Made by a program: the position numbers and the translations under genes. This document shows, one piece after another, positions 1 through 5,851 of a stretch of 7,627 nucleotides of DNA. The stretch covers positions 76,659 to 84,285 of the forward strand of contig NVWZ01000007.1 of NCBI GenBank assembly GCA_002746365.1. Reading direction: 5' to 3'. The notes under the pieces are model-generated. The model made no database searches and was not told where the DNA came from. It saw only the letters and a program-made list of their open reading frames with translations. This stretch comes from Thiotrichaceae bacterium (lineage in GTDB: Bacteria; Pseudomonadota; Gammaproteobacteria; SZUA-229). The stretch's first letter is position 1, and each line of letters opens with the position of its first letter.

Positions 1-2769
1 GATAAATATCTCTCGGGACTACCCGGTATTCAAAAAGAAGGTTGTGATGGTCTGATTACATCGGGTCGTTTTATATTGCATAGAATGCCCGAACATAAAC
101 GCACCGTCTGTCTGGAATTTTTTGGTACTGATATCGCACAGGCAGTGCCAGCTGTCGTAGAAGTGAAACAACTGTTAGATAACAATAACAAGGTATTACT
201 AACCGGTTTAGAACACCTTGATGAACGTTACATAAAAGCGGTTAAGTACACGACTAAATCAGCCAATGCAGACGGCACCCAGCCGGGGCGCCCTAAAATG
301 GTATTACTGGCGGATATTTCTGCCGACAATGAAGACGATGTCAATGCCGCCGTCGAAGGTATTATCGAAGTCAGTCAAAAAAGAAATGCACAGGGTTTCG
401 TTGCTGTCAGCGCAGAAGCGCGTCGTCGTTTCTGGTTAGACCGAGCACGTACAGCAGCCATTTCAGCGCACACTAATGCCTTCAAAATAAATGAAGACGT
501 CGTTATTCCATTACCGCGACTGGCTGAATACAATCGTAGTATTGAATGCATCAATATCAAACAGGCAATAAGCAACAAAATTAAAATTTGTGATGGCATC
601 ACTGCTTACCTCGATGGCAATCTCGAAGACACCGCCGAAGATGACGAATACGCTACCAGTGATGAAGCCAGGGAAATAATTCGAAATAAATGCCAGACTG
701 CCAAAAAAATTATAAACACAAAGAAACAACGCTGGTCTGACATCCTGAAAAATCTTAATTCACCCGCTATGGATGTTAAAAATTTACTATTAGAATCTGA
801 GCAAGATCGAATTAAAAACGATGATGAGTTAATTGACTTATTATTAAGACGCGATTGCATCATCTCTTATAGCCGTGAAGTTTACTCTCCATTAAAAGAA
901 ATTTTTTCCGGGCAGGATCTCAAAGCTGTACGCGAAAAATTTAAAGCCATCCATCTTACGATTAAGGACTCAAAACTGTTTATTGCCTTACACATGCATG
1001 CAGGTGATGGCAATGTACACACTAATATTCCCGTTCACTCTGACAATTACACTATGCTGAACGAGGCCGAAAAAATCGTCGATCAAATAATGGAACTGGC
1101 TCAATCTCTGGGCGGGGTTATATCTGGCGAGCATGGAATTGGTTTAACTAAAATACAATATTTAGAAGAAGAAAAATTAAACGCTTTTGCTGACTATAAA
1201 AACAAAGTTGATCCCAATCAAAACTTCAACAAAGATAAACTAACGGCAGCAGCGAACCTTGAACTGGCTTACACACCTTCTTTACGTTTAGTAAAACAAG
1301 AAGCTATCATCCTTGAAGACAGCGAATTAGGTGACCTTAACGATGAAATAAAAAATTGTTTACGCTGCGGAAAGTGCAAACCCAAATGCATGACGCATGT
1401 ACCGCGCGCCAATCTCTATTATTCACCGCGCGATAAGATATTAGCAACGGGTTTAATGATTGAAGCCTTCTTGTATGAAGAGCAAACACGTCGCGGCATC
1501 TCACTCAGTCATTTTGATTCGATGAATGATATAGCAGACCATTGCACCACGTGTCACAAATGCCTGGACCCCTGTCCGGTCAATATCGATTTTGGTGATG
1601 TTTCCATCCACATGCGCCATATTCTGACAAAACATGGGCAGAAAAAAAGCAATCTCGCCACCAAGGCTGCCATTACATTTTTAAATGTAAAAAACCCTTT
1701 TACAGTAAAGATTTTTCGTGCCGTACTCGCACAAGGCGGTTTTGCAGCCATCAATATCGGTCATTTTTTTGCAAAAAGATTTGGCTTGCTAGGCAAGAAA
1801 AATCGAATCCCGCCTAGCACCACGGGCGAAACCAAACAAAGCACACAAATTGTCAATTTACTACGCAAACCAATTCGCGTAGAACTGCCGCGTAAAACCA
1901 GTCGTGCACTGCTAAACCTGGAAGACACCAACTATGTTTCGATAATCAGAAAACCAGATATCGATGTTGATAATTCAGATGCGGTATTTTATTTTCCAGG
2001 CTGTGGCTCTGAACGATTATTTAGCCAAATAGCCATGGCAACCCTTCACATGTTATACGAAGCCGGTGTGCAAACAGTATTGCCTCCAGGCTACCTCTGC
2101 TGTGGTTACCCGCAAAGTGCAGCAGGCTTACAGGAGAAAAGTCGTTCGATAACAACTGAGAATCGTGTCCTGTTTCACCGTATTGCGAACACGCTTAATT
2201 ATCTGGATATAAAAACCGTCATTGTTTCCTGTGGCACATGCATGGATCAACTATTAAAATATGAGTTTGAAAAAATATTCCCCGATTGTCGCTTGCTAGA
2301 TATCCATGAATATTTAATGGAAAAAAATATCACATTAGAAAACGAAACAGGCGTTGATTACCTATACCATGAGCCATGCCACGACCCAATGAAACAACAT
2401 GACTCTATTACCGTCGCATCTCAATTATTGAATAAGAATGTAATAAAAACCGACCGCTGCTGCGGTGAAGCTGGAACATTAGGCACTTCTCGACCCGACA
2501 TCGCCGAACAATTGCGCTTCCGCAAACGTGAAGAATTAACGGCAAACCTCAATCAGCTAACAGGCAAAGATAAAGTAAAAAATAATGAGGTAAAACTATT
2601 AACTTCATGTCCCGCCTGTCAACAAGGACTGGCACGATACGCCGATGATACAGGTTTGAAAACAGACTATATCGTAGTAGAAATGGCAAACAATCTGCAT
2701 GGAAAAAACTGGGAAAAAGAGTTTATTTATAAAGCGAATAATGGTGGAATTGAGAAGGTATTGCTTTAA
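1..2769 (+). CDS. DUF3683-type FAD-linked oxidase / Fe-S / CCG-domain oxidoreductase, 5' truncated by window edge
   Basis: The reading frame is open from base 1 with no start in view, so this is the last 922 codons of a longer gene; related proteins are about 1,270-1,320 aa. The first visible residues ([20 protein letters not shown]) belong to the FAD-binding part, so the TTG at 76 and ATG at 85 are internal. In order: FAD-oxidase C-terminal domain with [10 protein letters not shown] (991-1020) and [10 protein letters not shown] (1111-1140); two 4Fe-4S motifs, CxxCxxCxxxC (1357-1389) and CxxCxxCxxxCP (1543-1578); two CCG (cysteine-rich, heterodisulfide-reductase/LutA-like) modules with PGCG (about 2002) and CCG (2098-2106), then HEPCH (about 2377) and CCGE (2458-2469), followed by SCPAC (about 2608). 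The layout is that of D-lactate/glycolate-type dehydrogenases fused to their electron-transfer subunit, probably cytoplasmic or membrane-associated. The substrate is not shown by sequence. The ending [10 protein letters not shown] looks like the natural C-terminus of the family, so the 3' end is intact although mobile DNA starts at the stop codon. Confidence 0.93.
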   Translation, partial: DKYLSGLPGIQKEGCDGLITSGRFILHRMPEHKRTVCLEFFGTDIAQAVPAVVEVKQLLDNNNKVLLTGLEHLDERYIKAVKYTTKSANADGTQPGRPKMVLLADISADNEDDVNAAVEGIIEVSQKRNAQGFVAVSAEARRRFWLDRARTAAISAHTNAFKINEDVVIPLPRLAEYNRSIECINIKQAISNKIKICDGITAYLDGNLEDTAEDDEYATSDEAREIIRNKCQTAKKIINTKKQRWSDILKNLNSPAMDVKNLLLESEQDRIKNDDELIDLLLRRDCIISYSREVYSPLKEIFSGQDLKAVREKFKAIHLTIKDSKLFIALHMHAGDGNVHTNIPVHSDNYTMLNEAEKIVDQIMELAQSLGGVISGEHGIGLTKIQYLEEEKLNAFADYKNKVDPNQNFNKDKLTAAANLELAYTPSLRLVKQEAIILEDSELGDLNDEIKNCLRCGKCKPKCMTHVPRANLYYSPRDKILATGLMIEAFLYEEQTRRGISLSHFDSMNDIADHCTTCHKCLDPCPVNIDFGDVSIHMRHILTKHGQKKSNLATKAAITFLNVKNPFTVKIFRAVLAQGGFAAINIGHFFAKRFGLLGKKNRIPPSTTGETKQSTQIVNLLRKPIRVELPRKTSRALLNLEDTNYVSIIRKPDIDVDNSDAVFYFPGCGSERLFSQIAMATLHMLYEAGVQTVLPPGYLCCGYPQSAAGLQEKSRSITTENRVLFHRIANTLNYLDIKTVIVSCGTCMDQLLKYEFEKIFPDCRLLDIHEYLMEKNITLENETGVDYLYHEPCHDPMKQHDSITVASQLLNKNVIKTDRCCGEAGTLGTSRPDIAEQLRFRKREELTANLNQLTGKDKVKNNEVKLLTSCPACQQGLARYADDTGLKTDYIVVEMANNLHGKNWEKEFIYKANNGGIEKVLL

Positions 2770-2787
2770 GGGCACCTCTATTAATTG
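2770..2787 (+). repeat. Terminal repeat copy of the insertion-sequence/MITE family
   Basis: This is an 18-bp end sequence that differs from the left end at 4585-4602 at one position (C/T at base 4) and from the reverse-complemented right end at 4813-4830 at one position (G/A at base 2). Similarity to the left end continues to 2792, a shared run ACCTCTATTAATTGCTTAT. It is preceded by TTAA, which includes the TAA stop of the oxidoreductase gene. No matching second end is visible nearby, so this is a solo end. Confidence 0.75.
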
Positions 2788-2909
2788 CTTATCAGGTGAT
2801 GCCTCTAATTGTGCTTCTATTATATTGAATCGTTCAAGTTCTTTTTTAAGTTTATTAATCTTGTGTTCAAGGTGTTCTGTTTTCACTTTTGCAGCCGGTG
2901 CTTCGAGGC
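2770..2909 (-). mobile_element. Insertion-sequence end with transposase-like C-terminal remnant
   Basis: The segment opens with GGGCACCTCTATTAATTG (2770-2787), which matches both ends of the MITE-like element at 4584-4830, and continues inward with CTTAT, shared with that element's left end. On the minus strand an open frame without a convincing start reads YSREYRLEAPAAKV, then a charged coiled-coil-like stretch (KTEHLEHKINKLKKELERF), then IEAQLEASPDKQLIEVP, running out through the terminal repeat. Reading into the end of the element is common for insertion-sequence transposases, and the helix followed by 'SPDKQ' recalls a segment of IS5/IS1182-type transposases. No DDE residues survive in the window and the rest of the element is missing, so the family is uncertain. 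The right boundary near 2910 is inferred from where the integrase-like frame begins. Confidence 0.55.
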
Positions 2910-3059
2910 GATACTCCCTGGAATAAGGGCAAGATCACTGTCCAGAAGCCACCGCTAAAACTCAATGAGGTTTGGGTTATCCGTATTCGATTATAAATAG
3001 CGGATAAAAAACGTGACCTCACACTTTTTAATCTTGATCTCTATATAGCCTCAGCATAA
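2910..3059 (+). pseudogene. Decayed 5' fragment of a tyrosine recombinase (integrase), 'PWNKGK' type
   Basis: Read in the frame of 2919, the sequence gives PWNKGKITVQKPPLKLNEVW followed by VIRIRL, then TAA at 2994-2996, and then in the same frame IADKKRDLTLFNLDLYIASA before TAA at 3057. From memory, intact site-specific integrases of a short proteobacterial family begin with PWNKGK, QK-PLK, W-IR-RLQ and RDLALFNLAIDSKLR. The match therefore continues through the TAA, which sits where CAA (Gln) is expected: a single C-to-T nonsense change. The initiator region is missing, replaced by the insertion-sequence remnant, and resemblance fades after LFNL. The catalytic Arg/His/Tyr part is absent. This is a non-functional relic. 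No alignment was run, so the family call rests on motif recognition. Confidence 0.68.
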
Positions 3060-3067
3060 CTCCCCCA

Positions 3068-3580
3068 TCAAGCCATATGCACTGCCACTTGTTGGGTCTT
3101 ACTGTGCAGAATATGATAAGCGCGCTCAACATCACTTCGCATACCATGAACGATAAGCAGAATCTTTCCCGCCTTAATAGCTTGCTCATAATCGACAATA
3201 CTATCTCTGGGAATACCCATACTAAAAAGTGACTTACCTAACACATTAAAACCACCACCAACCTCAATACTTTCCTGCCCCTCCACTAGTAAACGCACGA
3301 TGAATCCGGCGGTTGCTAGTGTCCCAAAACCAGGTAGCCAGAAAAAGGATGCGCTAGACAGTAATTTTTGCAGGTTACTCCAGAACGCAGTCTGCACACC
3401 CTGATAATAAATATGTTCACCAGTAGTGTAAAAACCAACCGGATGCTCTTCATTTTGATAACCCTTGCCGACAATCGATATCTGTTGCACATCCAGACCT
3501 TCCACCCGCAATTCCCCAAGTGCCTGTTCGGCTGACTGATGGCTTGAGTAAATTGAAACACAGGTATTTTTTTCAGACAT
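3068..3580 (-). CDS. GSP17M/YflT-like general stress domain protein
   Basis: This 170-aa protein has three visible parts. Residues about 5-40 (CVSIYSSHQSAEQAL...ISIVGKGYQ) form the start of an alpha/beta fold typical of the 'general stress protein 17M' (YflT) domain. Residues about 63-110 are a Gly- and aromatic-rich hydrophobic segment (SASFFWLPGFGTLATAGFIV) that could form a membrane hairpin or hydrophobic core. Residues about 117-157 (SLFSMGIPRDSIVDYEQAIKAGKILLIVHG) form the second alpha/beta half, with the GIP-DS---YE-A---GK-L---HG pattern seen in many uncharacterised proteobacterial relatives. There is no signal peptide. The biochemical role is unknown; relatives are tied to stress. The ATG at 3580 is preceded by GGAG with a 4-nt gap. 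The gene lies downstream of, and on the same strand as, a Crp/Fnr regulator gene, but has its own strong candidate promoter in the 176-bp gap. Confidence 0.8.
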   Translation of the reverse strand: MSEKNTCVSIYSSHQSAEQALGELRVEGLDVQQISIVGKGYQNEEHPVGFYTTGEHIYYQGVQTAFWSNLQKLLSSASFFWLPGFGTLATAGFIVRLLVEGQESIEVGGGFNVLGKSLFSMGIPRDSIVDYEQAIKAGKILLIVHGMRSDVERAYHILHSKTQQVAVHMA

Positions 3581-3637
3581 ATATCTCCAGACTCAATACG
3601 AGAAACTCTCACTGAATAAATAATTTATCCCGCTAAC

Positions 3638-3650
3638 TGGCTCCATTATA
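3638..3650 (-). promoter_or_regulatory. -10 box and inferred transcription start for the GSP17M-like gene
   Basis: On the minus strand the hexamer is a perfect TATAAT (plus 3645-3650). The hexamer at the -35 distance (17-bp spacing) is CAGTGC, which matches TTGACA at only one base, so the promoter should need an activator. Placing TATAAT at -12 to -7 puts +1 at about 3638, an A on the transcribed strand, and gives a leader of about 57 nt. The start site is inferred from position only. Confidence 0.6.
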
Positions 3651-3669
3651 TTGGAAACACACAGTACGC

Positions 3670-3689
3670 ACTGTCATTCAGGTGACAGT
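3670..3689 (-). promoter_or_regulatory. Candidate Crp/Fnr-family operator, ACTGTCA-N6-TGACAGT
   Basis: This is a perfect inverted repeat with 7-bp arms and a 6-bp spacer, the same geometry as the CRP site (TGTGA-N6-TCACA) but with TGTCA half-sites. It is centred between 3679 and 3680, which is -41.5 relative to the inferred start at 3638. That is the standard position for class II activation by CRP and FNR. It sits between the Crp/Fnr-like gene and its likely target, the stress-protein gene. Binding is inferred from geometry and location. Confidence 0.6.
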
Positions 3690-3756
3690 ATTAAAATCAA
3701 TATATAAGAACCATAACAGTCACTCAGCTCAACTAAGTGGCATACAGAGGAGTATG

Positions 3757-4512
3757 CTAGATTTTTCTAGCCTGTTTAGACTTAGGATGTGACTCATCTG
3801 CAAATTTCTGTAGCAGTTGAAGCTCAGTTACTTCAGTATGAAACTTATCTTTATGTAGCACACCCTGTTTACGCCAATGTTGTAGGTGCCGGTTAACCAC
3901 CTGTCGCACTGAGCCCACCATGCGTGCCAACGACTCATCATGCAAATCATGAATAAGCTTCAACGAATGCTTACCACAAACAGACTGAGGATGGTGTGGC
4001 GCAACGTGGCGTAATATTAAACGAGCCAGGCGCGTCATTGTGTCATATAAGGCTAAATCAGTGCTGAGGTCTTCCAGCTTACGCATCTGCTCGCCCAGAT
4101 AAGGTAGAAAATTACGATTAAATTCAGGATGTAGATCTATCCAGTCTCTGGCATCATTTATAGGCACGGAAATCAAAGAGATATCATCGATGGCTACCGC
4201 TTGTAACTCGTGTGGTTCATTATTTAACAGCGTCACCACATCGACTCCATCACCCGGCCCCAATAAAGATAGTGTAATGCTCCTACCTGTATGCGGATTT
4301 ACTCGCATGATTTCAAGACGACCATCTATCAGCAAATAAAACCGCTCCTGAAAAATATCCGAGTCCAATTGCACACCACGCCGCCAGGTATCGCGCCGAA
4401 ATAATGACAGCATGTCATCGAGCAAATCTTCTGCCAGGCCATCAAATAATACTGTTTGGTGAAGCACATTTTTACAATGCTCGTAATAAACTTTTTCTCT
4501 TTTCATTTTCAT
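3757..4512 (-). CDS. Crp/Fnr-family transcriptional regulator, non-cAMP type
   Basis: This 251-aa protein has an N-terminal cyclic-nucleotide-binding-like beta roll (about residues 20-120, with YLLIDGRLEIMRVN and LSLLGPGD), a long dimerisation helix (about 132-170), and a C-terminal winged helix-turn-helix (about 183-222). The recognition helix reads VGSVRQVVNRHLQHW: Arg203 and Arg208 align with CRP Arg180 and Arg185, but Gln204 stands where CRP has Glu181. The CRP cAMP contacts (Gly71, Glu72, Arg82, Ser83) appear as Asp, Val, Glu and Leu, so cAMP binding is unlikely. Only two cysteines (13 and 179) are present, so there is no FNR-type 4Fe-4S cluster. The ligand or signal is unknown. The chosen ATG at 4512 has only a weak purine-rich leader (TGGAAA); Met3 is an alternative start. 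The MITE-like element ends about 70 bp upstream, and the likely target is the adjacent stress-protein gene. Confidence 0.88.
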   Translation of the reverse strand: MKMKREKVYYEHCKNVLHQTVLFDGLAEDLLDDMLSLFRRDTWRRGVQLDSDIFQERFYLLIDGRLEIMRVNPHTGRSITLSLLGPGDGVDVVTLLNNEPHELQAVAIDDISLISVPINDARDWIDLHPEFNRNFLPYLGEQMRKLEDLSTDLALYDTMTRLARLILRHVAPHHPQSVCGKHSLKLIHDLHDESLARMVGSVRQVVNRHLQHWRKQGVLHKDKFHTEVTELQLLQKFADESHPKSKQARKI

Positions 4513-4584
4513 TTTCCATTTCAGTGACGTTCACATAAATGTAATGCGGGGCTATTATGCAGTTTTTTATGAGCATACTCTTAG

Positions 4585-4602
4585 GGGTACCTCTATTAAT
4601 TG
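4585..4602 (+). repeat. Left terminal inverted repeat of the MITE-like element
   Basis: GGGTACCTCTATTAATTG pairs with the right end at 4813-4830, with mismatches at bases 2 and 4. It is followed by CTTAT, as in the solo end at 2770. Confidence 0.8.
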
Positions 4603-4642
4603 CTTATATCCTCTGCGTGACCTGAAGCGTGTAACTGTAAAG

Positions 4643-4685
4643 TGTGAGCCGAAGCAGAATGGTTATTCCATTCTCAAGGCTCACA
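4643..4685. other. Long hairpin inside the MITE-like element
   Basis: TGTGAGCC (4643-4650) pairs with GGCTCACA (4678-4685), and AGAATGG (4656-4662) pairs with CCATTCT (4668-4674) around a TTATT loop. A 5-nt/3-nt internal loop separates the two stems. An outer 6-bp pairing, CTCTGC (4611-4616) with GCAGAG (4691-4696), can enclose it. It would fold in RNA from either strand. In pgi-glk transcripts it lies about 165 nt past the glk stop and is followed by CTTTAC rather than a clear U-run, so it is not a textbook intrinsic terminator. It may still attenuate read-through or protect a 3' end. Confidence 0.65.
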
Positions 4686-4812
4686 ACGCAGCAGAGTGAC
4701 GAAAGTTTCTACGTTTAAAATATATTAGGAAAGCTTAGCAAGAAGCACCTTTTCCATCATGGCAGCGTTAAAAATGGATTACTGTTTTTCATCAAACTTA
4801 AAACCAGCTCGT

Positions 4813-4830
4813 CAATTAATAGAGGTGCTC
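4813..4830 (-). repeat. Right terminal inverted repeat of the MITE-like element
   Basis: The plus strand reads CAATTAATAGAGGTGCTC, whose reverse complement is GAGCACCTCTATTAATTG. It is followed by TTAA. The inner flank differs from that of the left end, so only the terminal 18 bp are conserved between the two ends. Confidence 0.8.
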
Positions 4831-4849
4831 TTAACAAATAGTCAGCGTT

Positions 4850-5851
4850 TCACGCATTATATAATGCGCCATAAAGACCTACCTTATCCTGTATTATTAG
4901 TTTTATCGTTATTTTTTCCATATTAGATGACATCATACCTTTATTAATAAATGCCTCAATAAAACGCCGTTCTAATAACTTATCTTTAATTTTTGGCGCA
5001 ATACCCCCCGTTATGTAGAGTGTACCTGACGGATAATACTGTAATACCATATTACCGGCGACTGAACCGTAAATATCAATAAACATTTCCAGCGTTTTTT
5101 TGCACAGAAGATCATTACCTGACTGTGCGTTATCACTAATCACCTGAGCGGGATCATGTATTTGCATCGCTTCATTGATGGCTAATGTTTCAGCTAAACC
5201 CGTGACCTCATGCAAAAAATGATAAATCGTACTTAGTCCTCTACCCGATAAAAGCATTTCCAGGCTCACATGGGCATGCTTCTTTTGCAACCAGGCTAAC
5301 AATTCATTTTGCTGAATATTTTCCGGTGCGAAACCGGCATGTCCGGCTTCACTGGAATAAACCTGACAGGAATTATCCAAACGAACAAGATGTGCCGCAC
5401 CAAACCCCGTACCCGCCGCTACAACAACTGCATCAGGGTTCAGTAAGCGCTCATCATTAACCACACCCTGTTGCAAAGTCAGCATATCTATTTCTTGTAG
5501 CTTTGAAATACCATAAGCAGCGGCGACTAAATCATTAATTAGTTTTACTCGCACGATGTTTAAACTTTGCTTTAACTGTTGTTCACTCATCACCCAGGGA
5601 AGATTCGTCACTTCGGAAACGCCAAATTCAACCGGCCCTGCAATAGCAAAACAGGCAGCATCAGTGGGTGTACTAATCTTGTGTTCCGCTAGAAACAGTT
5701 CAACAACCTGAGTAAGACTGTTAAAGTCAGTACTGGCATAACTTCTTTCAGCCATCAACTGCCAATCACTGCCTGAGGCACTTACACAAATCAGGCGAGT
5801 ATTTGTTCCACCAATATCACCGGCCAATATCTGCTTTGTGGTAGCGTTCAT
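4850..5851 (-). CDS. glk: Glucokinase
   Basis: This is a 333-aa ATP-dependent glucokinase of the bacterial Glk family (E. coli Glk is 321 aa), cytoplasmic, converting glucose to glucose-6-phosphate. Visible motifs are the N-terminal phosphate loop GDIGGTNTRL (residues 11-20), AIAGPV (69-74), NLPW (83-86), the catalytic Asp107 in LINDLVAAAYG, GTGFG (147-151), the sugar-binding SEAGHAGFAP with Glu168 and His171, LSGRGLSTIY (201-210), and the C-terminal nucleotide loop ITGGIAPK (280-287). All key residues are present and it appears intact. The ATG overlaps the pgi stop (ATGA), and no good Shine-Dalgarno sequence is visible upstream, so translation probably couples to pgi. A MITE-like element follows 19 bp after the stop. 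Confidence 0.95.
   Translation of the reverse strand: MNATTKQILAGDIGGTNTRLICVSASGSDWQLMAERSYASTDFNSLTQVVELFLAEHKISTPTDAACFAIAGPVEFGVSEVTNLPWVMSEQQLKQSLNIVRVKLINDLVAAAYGISKLQEIDMLTLQQGVVNDERLLNPDAVVVAAGTGFGAAHLVRLDNSCQVYSSEAGHAGFAPENIQQNELLAWLQKKHAHVSLEMLLSGRGLSTIYHFLHEVTGLAETLAINEAMQIHDPAQVISDNAQSGNDLLCKKTLEMFIDIYGSVAGNMVLQYYPSGTLYITGGIAPKIKDKLLERRFIEAFINKGMMSSNMEKITIKLIIQDKVGLYGALYNA

Larger units (their letters stand above)
4584..4830. mobile_element. MITE-like element with 18-bp terminal inverted repeats
   Basis: The inverted ends at 4585-4602 and 4813-4830 match at 16 of 18 positions. TTA lies immediately outside each end (4581-4583 and 4831-4833), giving a plausible 3-bp target duplication; if the target was TTAA, the left copy is now TTAG and the element runs 4585-4830. 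No transposase frame is present inside. The interior carries a strong hairpin. The left end extends its similarity into the insertion-sequence end at 2770-2792, so this is probably a non-autonomous derivative of that element or a close relative. It lies 19 bp after the glk stop and about 70 bp before the start of the regulator gene, separating the two. Confidence 0.75.

Noticed and set aside
2605..2886. Minus-strand 93-aa frame starting at GTG 2886 as a real gene
   Set aside because: Its second half runs antisense through the end of the oxidoreductase gene; the first half continues upstream of the GTG without a break and looks like a transposase tail remnant, not a free-standing protein.
2699..2926. 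Plus-strand 75-aa frame crossing the oxidoreductase stop codon
   Set aside because: It overlaps the oxidoreductase in another frame and continues into mobile-element sequence; its composition is antisense to the coiled-coil tail.
3005..3030. A-tract/GTG...CAC/T-tract arrangement between the converging genes, as a bidirectional terminator
   Set aside because: Only a 3-bp GC-containing core pairs around a 4-nt loop, the A/T arms are offset by unpaired bases, and the stretch is better explained as integrase relic (KKRDLTLFNL).
3694..3706. FNR-like box TTGAT-N4 upstream of the stress-protein gene
   Set aside because: Only the first half-site fits; the second half is ATACT rather than ATCAA, and the position is too far upstream of the inferred start.
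3756..3771. GCTAGA-TTTT-TCTAGC hairpin over the stop codon of the regulator gene, as a terminator
   Set aside because: The stem is short and AT-rich, and no U-run follows it on the transcribed strand.
4519..4531. GTGA-CGT-TCAC inverted repeat just upstream of the Crp/Fnr-like gene, as an autoregulatory site
   Set aside because: The 3-bp spacer does not fit the N6 (CRP) or N4 (FNR) geometry, the arms are only 4 bp, and it does not match the TGTCA half-site seen at 3670-3689.
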